Shown here: positions 59,622-64,000 of the stretch, in pieces
How positions within the stretch are numbered: the stretch's first letter is position 1
Layout: every line of letters begins with the position of its first letter
Assembly (NCBI GenBank): GCA_964457225.1
Contig: CAYWEM010000001.1
Span: 310,001-374,000 of the forward strand
DNA from: CAYWEM01 sp964457225
Lineage (GTDB): Bacteria > Acidobacteriota > Aminicenantia > UBA2199
Direction: 5' to 3'
DNA: 64,000 nucleotides
Made by a program: the position numbers and the translations under genes
Notes under the pieces: model-generated
What the model was told of the DNA's origin: nothing
Databases searched by the model: none
The model's input: only the letters and a program-made list of their open reading frames with translations

Positions 59622-60033
59622 CGATTTCAACAACATCATTATCTTGCAAAAAGCCCTCGAACGATTCGGTCAGATCCACCAGGCCGAAGACGGCAAGCAG
59701 GCGGTTGACTCAGTTCGGATCGCCCTGAAAACAGGCCGGCCTTTTGACTTGATTTGCCTGGACATCATGATGCCCAAAATGGATGGCCTGGAAGCACTAG
59801 AAGAAATCCGCAAACTGGAAGAAGAAATGGGGATTACTACTGATAACCAGGCAAAAATAGTCATGCTGACCGCCCTGGCCGACCGAGAAAACGTCATCAA
59901 GGCAATCCGGCTGAAATGCAGCTCTTATCTCATCAAACCCATCGACATCGGCAAACTGCACCAGGAACTGCACAAACTAGGTTTAACCGGCGAGCATACA
60001 ACCCAAGAAACACAGCCGGAAACCGATGGTTGA
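59599..60033 (+). CDS. CheY-like single-domain response regulator
   Basis: The 144-residue receiver has the acidic pocket DDD (7-9), the acceptor Asp55 (ICLDIMMPKMDG), Thr91 and Lys113 (SYLIKPID). There is no output domain. It overlaps the hybrid kinase gene and is probably its phosphorylation partner, working by protein contact. Confidence 0.92.
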   Translation: MKTLIVDDDFNNIIILQKALERFGQIHQAEDGKQAVDSVRIALKTGRPFDLICLDIMMPKMDGLEALEEIRKLEEEMGITTDNQAKIVMLTALADRENVIKAIRLKCSSYLIKPIDIGKLHQELHKLGLTGEHTTQETQPETDG

Positions 60034-60078
60034 GTTCATCATCCGGAGCAACCGCCCTGTTTCCTTTTTTTGCAGGCT

Positions 60079-60107
60079 TTGATTTCTGCTGATAGAAATC
60101 GTACAAT
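60079..60107 (+). promoter_or_regulatory. Promoter of the TspO gene with an inverted repeat in the spacer
   Basis: TTGATT (60079-60084) and TACAAT (60102-60107) are 17 bases apart. Between and overlapping them, GATTTC (60081-60086) and GAAATC (60095-60100) form an inverted repeat with an 8-base centre, a likely operator. Confidence 0.6.
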
Positions 60108-60147
60108 CGTTCTCGGAATCAATCTCCTTTCCATAGGAGGCCGTTAA

Positions 60148-60618
60148 ATGCAATGGACCAAACTCCTGCTTTGCCTGGGAGGCAGTCAGCTGGCCGGAAT
60201 ACTGGGAGCCTTTTTTACCCGGGCCGCCATTCCAGGCTGGTACGCCCTACTTAAAAAGCCTTCTTTCACTCCGCCCAACTGGCTTTTCGGGCCGGCCTGG
60301 ATCACACTCTACTTGCTGATGGGCATTGCCGCTTACCTGGTCTGGCGCCAAGGGCTTACTCCAGCCGGTGTGCGCCCGGCCTTGTCGGTTTTCCTGGTGC
60401 AACTGGCATTGAATGCTCTCTGGTCACCTGTTTTCTTCGGACTGCGCTCTCCCCTGGCCGGCGTGATCGTGATCGTCCTGCTCTGGCTGGCCATTGTCAT
60501 CACCATCTTTCTGTTTTGGCAAGTGTCAAAGCCGGCGGCCCTGCTGTTGATCCCCTACATTATCTGGGTAAGCTATGCTTCGCTTTTAAACATCTCCATC
60601 TGGCTGTTAAACCGTTAA
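60148..60618 (+). CDS. tspO: TspO/MBR-family tryptophan-rich sensory protein
   Basis: A 156-residue protein with five membrane segments. It has the family features PGWYALLKKPSFTPPNWLFGPAWITLYLLMGIAAYLVW, the LQLALNALWSPVFFGLRSPLAG-like third helix and the YIIWVSYASLLNISIWLLN end. TspO binds porphyrins and is linked to stress or oxygen signalling in other bacteria. AGGAGG stands 6 bases before the ATG. It has its own promoter after the response regulator. Confidence 0.95.
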   Translation: MQWTKLLLCLGGSQLAGILGAFFTRAAIPGWYALLKKPSFTPPNWLFGPAWITLYLLMGIAAYLVWRQGLTPAGVRPALSVFLVQLALNALWSPVFFGLRSPLAGVIVIVLLWLAIVITIFLFWQVSKPAALLLIPYIIWVSYASLLNISIWLLNR

Positions 60619-60625
60619 GCCGGCT

Positions 60626-61591
60626 TTAAACGCTCATGGCAGGTTCAGCTTCCGCTGCTTCCCGCCAGAGCTCGTAACCGGCCGGCACCTCTCCCCGACC
60701 GGCCCGGCGAAAAGCGTTGACGAACTGTCCGCAGTTACTGCCGATGGCGTTCTCGGCCCGCTCGCCGATACTGATGATCACCTGGTAGCCTCGCTTTTTC
60801 AAACTCTCTTCCAGGACCGCGGCCCGGTCTTCCTCTTCGTCCAGGGCCGAGCCGATGCGGTTGCGCTGGGCCAGCACGGTGGGATTGACCGGGGTGATCT
60901 TGACCAGAAAGTATTCCGGTGAAAAATGCCGGGCCAGTTCTTCCGCATCCAGGGGAATATCCCGGCCCAGGGCGAAATTCAGGGTCAGTTTGCGACCGCC
61001 GCGGTCAAAAAACCTTTCACCGTAGGCGGCTATTTCGGCGAACGACCATTTCCTGACCGGCACCAGGCGGTCCCGGCAGGCCTGATCACTGGAATGCAGG
61101 GAAAACTGCAGTTGAAACGATTCCGGATATAAATCCCTTTTCAGGTACAGCAACTGATCGAAAAAAACTTCCCGACCACGAGGAGCCACCGTGGACAGAG
61201 AGGGCAGCAGGCCGGGTATGGAAAGCCGGCGAGGCATTTCCGCCAGCACTTCCAGTACAGCAGGGTTATAGGCCGGCTCGCCCAGGCGGGCGAATTGAAT
61301 CTTGAATTTTTTCACCGGTACCCGGCCCTCCGGGTAGCGGCTGCGCACCAGGAAATCTATCTGTTTCCAGAGATCATCGGCCGAGACCCGCCCCTGGTAC
61401 TGGCTGCCGGCATCACAGAAAGGACAGCGCACCGGGCAGCCGTAAAGGGTGGAAACTATGAGTACCCATTTTTCTTCCCTGCTGAAGGGCGGTTGCAGTG
61501 ATTCAACGAATTCCAGGCAACGGCCCCTTTCATCTTCGGCCAGGTAAACCATGGCCAGGTCAGGCCTGCCGGCCCGGGCGACTATTTTCAT
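60626..61591 (-). CDS. Radical SAM enzyme, RlmN-like core
   Basis: A 321-residue radical SAM protein with the cluster motif Cys-x3-Cys-x2-Cys in YGCPVRCPFCDAG. The region after it, KIQFARLGEPAYNPAVLEVL, LSTVAPRG and FSLHSSDQACRDRLVPVRKW, follows the pattern of the RlmN/Cfr group, and Cys codons near the C-terminus (SNCGQF) could match the second active-site Cys. It lacks RlmN's N-terminal HhH-like domain, so it is probably a divergent relative with another substrate. ATG at 61591 has GGGAGA upstream and overlaps the FAD oxidoreductase stop as ATGA; the frame upstream of 61591 is only a shadow. Confidence 0.85.
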   Translation of the reverse strand: MKIVARAGRPDLAMVYLAEDERGRCLEFVESLQPPFSREEKWVLIVSTLYGCPVRCPFCDAGSQYQGRVSADDLWKQIDFLVRSRYPEGRVPVKKFKIQFARLGEPAYNPAVLEVLAEMPRRLSIPGLLPSLSTVAPRGREVFFDQLLYLKRDLYPESFQLQFSLHSSDQACRDRLVPVRKWSFAEIAAYGERFFDRGGRKLTLNFALGRDIPLDAEELARHFSPEYFLVKITPVNPTVLAQRNRIGSALDEEEDRAAVLEESLKKRGYQVIISIGERAENAIGSNCGQFVNAFRRAGRGEVPAGYELWREAAEAEPAMSV

Positions 61592-62481
61592 TTCAAATTC
61601 TCCCGTTCTCTTCGCCGGGCCAGCATTATGGCCGCCCGGACACCGTCGCCGACAGCCAGGGCAGTCTGGCGCAGCCGGCCGTTTTTTACGTCTCCGGCCA
61701 GCACGATCCTCCCGGCACTCAGCAGAACGCGGCGGGTTTCTCCGTCCAGGCCGCGCCAAAGTCCGTCTTCGGCCCGCCGGCCGATGGCCGCCAGCAGGCA
61801 ATCAACCTGCAGTTCCCTTGTTCCCGGTCCAATAAAAAGTCCCAGGCGATGGTCCGGTGTAAGCCGGGCCCGTTTCGGCTCTATGCGGTAAAACAGCTCG
61901 ATTCCTGGATGCTTCCGGCAGGATTCGGCCAGCAGGGGCAGGCATTTCTCCTTGCCGTCACGCAACAGGATGAAAACCCGGCAGCCGCGGCCCGCCAGGT
62001 TCAATGCGTAATCAAAGGCCGCATCTCCCCCGCCCAATACGGCAACCCGGCGGCCCGGACCGGCCTGGACCAGGTTGACGTCGCTGAAAACCAGTCCGGC
62101 CAGCCGAGGATCGGTGTACCTGGCCGGCAGAGGTCGCGGCCGACTGCCGCTGGCCAGCACCAGCCCGGCGGCGGTCAGGTTTCCGGCGGTGGTGTGCAAA
62201 ACCATTGATGTTTTGTCAGATTCCAGTGCGAGAACTTCTGTTTTAAGCCACTCCACTCCGAAAGCCGCGGCTTGCTTCCAGAAAACATCGGCCAGGTCTG
62301 TGCCGCTTATCCCCCCGGGGAAGCCGGGATAGTTCTCAACCCAGCGGGCCTGGCGCAGGAGGCCGCCCGGCCTCTCCTTTTCCAGCAGCAAGGGATTGAA
62401 ACCCTGGCGCCGCAGCTGGATCGCGGCGGCTATTCCGGCCGGGCCGGCCCCGATTACAGCAATCCGCTTGCTTTCATTCAT
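61588..62481 (-). CDS. NAD(P)/FAD oxidoreductase, thioredoxin-reductase-like without CxxC
   Basis: The 297 residues contain two dinucleotide-binding folds: VIGAGPAGIAAAIQL for FAD and VAVLGGGDAAFDYALNL for NAD(P)H, plus ENYPGFPGGISGTDL and the C-terminal ILAGDVKNG. Thioredoxin reductase has its CxxC disulfide just before the second GxGxxG, but here that place reads SDVNLVQAGPG with no Cys. It is therefore more likely to pass electrons to a ferredoxin, a flavodoxin or the adjacent radical SAM enzyme. The start overlaps the isochorismatase-like gene by 8 bp and has no clear ribosome site. Confidence 0.87.
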   Translation of the reverse strand: MNESKRIAVIGAGPAGIAAAIQLRRQGFNPLLLEKERPGGLLRQARWVENYPGFPGGISGTDLADVFWKQAAAFGVEWLKTEVLALESDKTSMVLHTTAGNLTAAGLVLASGSRPRPLPARYTDPRLAGLVFSDVNLVQAGPGRRVAVLGGGDAAFDYALNLAGRGCRVFILLRDGKEKCLPLLAESCRKHPGIELFYRIEPKRARLTPDHRLGLFIGPGTRELQVDCLLAAIGRRAEDGLWRGLDGETRRVLLSAGRIVLAGDVKNGRLRQTALAVGDGVRAAIMLARRRERENLK

Positions 62482-63139
62482 GGGAGGACAGGGCGGCCAG
62501 GATTTCGCCGCTGGCCGGAATGGAGGCAAAACCGTGGGCCAGGTTGATAAGAGTGGCCAGGTGGCTCTTTTCATGGTACGTGGCCGTGGCATCGAGCGGA
62601 AAAAAGACTTCGAAACCGCGCATGAAAGCCCCGCGGGCCGTGCTTTCGCAGCAGAGATGGGTGGTCAGGCCGCAGATCACCAGCCGCTGAACCTGCAAGC
62701 CATTTAATATTTCTTCCAGCCGGGTGGCCAGAAAAGCATCGTACTGGCTTTTTTTTATCACCTGATGAACGGCAGGCAGGTCCAGTTCCGGCGCCAGGGC
62801 ACTGAGGGGATCATCTTCACGAATGGAAGCGCGCCACCAGCGTGACATCATATTGTCGGAGCCTGGCCGGTCCAGGTGCCGGGTGCAGATCAGCGGCAGG
62901 CCCTGCCCGGCGAAAGCCGCTGCCAGGGAGCGGATATTGGGCAGAACCGCCGCGGCCGCCGGCACGAAAGCGCGTGATTCCGGGTTCAGAAACCAGTCCT
63001 GCAAGTCGATGAGAAGCAGGGCCGAGTTTTCAGGCCGGAAAGGCCGCGACCTGGACAAGCCGAGCTTTTCCAGCTCGGCCAGGATGGCTTCGCTTTTTTC
63101 CGCCAGGTTTTTCCCGGTAAAATACTCTTCTTTTTTCAT
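62474..63139 (-). CDS. Isochorismatase-family cysteine hydrolase
   Basis: A 221-residue hydrolase with the catalytic triad seen as Asp45 (LIDLQDWF), Lys130 (VIKKSQYDAF) and Cys163 (THLCCESTARG). The FEVFFPLDATATY segment is also typical. Members hydrolyse isochorismate, nicotinamide or related amides. It has an N-terminal extension of about 35 residues. First gene of the three-gene minus-strand operon with the FAD oxidoreductase and radical SAM genes. Confidence 0.9.
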   Translation of the reverse strand: MKKEEYFTGKNLAEKSEAILAELEKLGLSRSRPFRPENSALLLIDLQDWFLNPESRAFVPAAAAVLPNIRSLAAAFAGQGLPLICTRHLDRPGSDNMMSRWWRASIREDDPLSALAPELDLPAVHQVIKKSQYDAFLATRLEEILNGLQVQRLVICGLTTHLCCESTARGAFMRGFEVFFPLDATATYHEKSHLATLINLAHGFASIPASGEILAALSSHE

Positions 63140-63429
63140 GGGTTGTTTGGATAAAAAACAATTTTACCACAACAGCCAATAGTACCGAAAAACTAGAAAA
63201 CAATTATCGTATCATTCTTCTCGGTACTTGTTTTCTTCACTTGAATCGTTTAAGGAAATATCGGCACAATTTGCCCATTGAGACCAGCGGAACTTTGCTG
63301 AATGTTTAAACCTTGGCGATTTCCCTGTATGCCAAACCGCAGTTCTCAAAAAATTTGCCGGTTTTTCCCTGCGAAAAGACTCCTGATGACCTGTTCCACG
63401 GTTTAGGGGCATTGCAATGATCTTTTACT
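63140..63429. other. AT-richer gap between the isochorismatase and NuoE-like genes
   Basis: This 290-base stretch has no gene I can support. It is visibly richer in A and T than its surroundings and is broken by several stop codons on both strands apart from one 66-codon minus-strand frame (63212-63412) with no recognisable motif. It may be a decayed mobile-element remnant, but no terminal repeats or transposase motif were seen. Confidence 0.5.
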
Positions 63430-63984
63430 CTATGTAGAGGCATCCTCGGCTTTGGCCTGCTTGAGATAGCGCTCCAGGATCAGGGGCACCTGGTCGGAGG
63501 TAACGTCGCCGTGGACCTCCTCCCCCACCATGACCACAGGCGCCAGGCCGCAGGTTCCGACGCAGCGGGAAGCCTCAAGAGTAAAGAGACCGTCCTTGCT
63601 GGTTTCTCCGAACCCGATTCCTAACTCCTCCTCGAAACGGGTGACCACCCCCTCGGCCCCCTTGACGTAGCAGGCGGTTCCAATGCAGACCGAGATGCGA
63701 AAACGCCCCACCGGCTGCAAGCGGAAATAGTGGTAGAAGGACGCAACCCCAGAGACCTTGGCGGCGGGTACCTGGAGAAGCTGCGCCACGGCATCGAGCT
63801 GGGGAACTCCCAGGTACCCGAAGTGGCCCTGCACCCGGTGGAGCACCTCAATGAGGTTGCTCTCGGAGCGGGGTCGGGTGCGGCAATCCTCGATGAAGGC
63901 GACGATATCCGGGGTGAGGACCGCAGCGGCCGCGGCGCTCACGGCCGGCCAGTTATCATTGTTTCTGCAGGAGTGATGGCTCAT
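63430..63984 (-). CDS. NuoE/HndA-type [2Fe-2S] thioredoxin-like subunit
   Basis: A 184-residue protein of the 24-kDa complex I / NADP-reducing hydrogenase subunit family. The N-terminal helical bundle (about 25-85, LIEVLHRVQGHFGYLGVPQLDAVAQLL, SGVASFYHYF) and the [2Fe-2S] Cys pattern are present: CIGTACYVKGA then CVGTCGLAPVV (C-x4-C and C-x3-C). Such subunits normally precede a NuoF-like flavoprotein gene on the same strand, but here the next gene downstream is an unrelated isochorismatase across a 290-base gap. Codon choice appears somewhat different from the rest. The remaining 16 bases of the window hold only the upstream sequence. Confidence 0.9.
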   Translation of the reverse strand: MSHHSCRNNDNWPAVSAAAAAVLTPDIVAFIEDCRTRPRSESNLIEVLHRVQGHFGYLGVPQLDAVAQLLQVPAAKVSGVASFYHYFRLQPVGRFRISVCIGTACYVKGAEGVVTRFEEELGIGFGETSKDGLFTLEASRCVGTCGLAPVVMVGEEVHGDVTSDQVPLILERYLKQAKAEDAST

Positions 63985-64000
63985 CGGACACCTCGCGGCA

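Noticed and set aside
63212..63412. 66-codon minus-strand frame in the AT-rich gap
   Set aside because: No motif, no ribosome site, unusual composition; kept only as a possible decayed element.
1..64000. CRISPR arrays, tRNA or rRNA genes, complete insertion sequences
   Set aside because: I looked for regular direct repeats, tRNA T-arm words and transposase motifs in the intergenic gaps and saw none; a dedicated search would be more sensitive.

Overview
The window is 64 kb of gene-dense, moderately GC-rich bacterial chromosome. A TonB-dependent receptor, an outer-membrane-type beta-barrel ending in Phe, lipoproteins and a Tat-exported Fe-S enzyme point to a diderm. Split glycine decarboxylase (GcvPA/GcvPB), alpha2beta2 glycyl-tRNA synthetase, full-length NifU, many exported peptidases and PKD-domain proteins would fit a heterotrophic, peptide-degrading anaerobe of an uncultured phylum such as Candidatus Aminicenantes. 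That lineage is an inference: there is no rRNA gene or other phylogenetic marker here to test it. I found no tRNA, rRNA, CRISPR array or intact insertion sequence.

Layout. 1-501: 3' end of a possible metallopeptidase. 685-13291 (minus): one long collinear run, transcribed nifS, nifU, gcvT, gcvH, gcvPA, gcvPB, glyQ, glyS, an EF-G-like GTPase, queA. Many junctions overlap by 4-8 bp and a near-consensus promoter lies at 13319-13347. It joins Fe-S assembly, glycine cleavage and glycine charging. 13721-17182 (minus): pstSCAB phosphate transporter with its own promoter. 17379-18050: an orphan gene. 18106-22370 (minus): a membrane M28 peptidase, then a TonB receptor under a cobalamin riboswitch. 22755-25510 (plus): a glutaredoxin and an ABC exporter pair. 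25531-34809: GNAT, a PKD protein plus beta-barrel pair, an NTF2/zinc-motif protein, and C25-like and M14 peptidases. 34960-41328 (plus): Tat-exported aldo/keto reductase, M48 protease, UbiA, MgtC, C69 dipeptidase. 41325-48690 (plus): rdgB (apparent CTG start), apt, a small protein, an NtrY-like kinase, LD-carboxypeptidase and Mpl, the last two forming a murein-recycling pair.

48789-56459 (plus) is the most unusual part. A near-perfect sigma-70 promoter is followed by a small ORF, a Ser/Thr kinase with TPR-like tail, an Hsp70 carrying zinc ribbons between its ATPase domain and C-terminal half, a TPR/zinc/membrane protein with a degenerate J-like N-terminus, a membrane-anchored protein with a small beta-barrel-like C-terminus, and recX (no canonical start codon). 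This looks like a kinase-linked, membrane-associated chaperone system.

56604-60618 (plus): multi-PAS hybrid histidine kinase, CheY-like regulator, TspO. 60626-63139 (minus): isochorismatase-like hydrolase, FAD oxidoreductase and radical SAM enzyme in an overlapping operon. 63430-63984 (minus): a NuoE-like [2Fe-2S] protein that appears separated from its usual partners.
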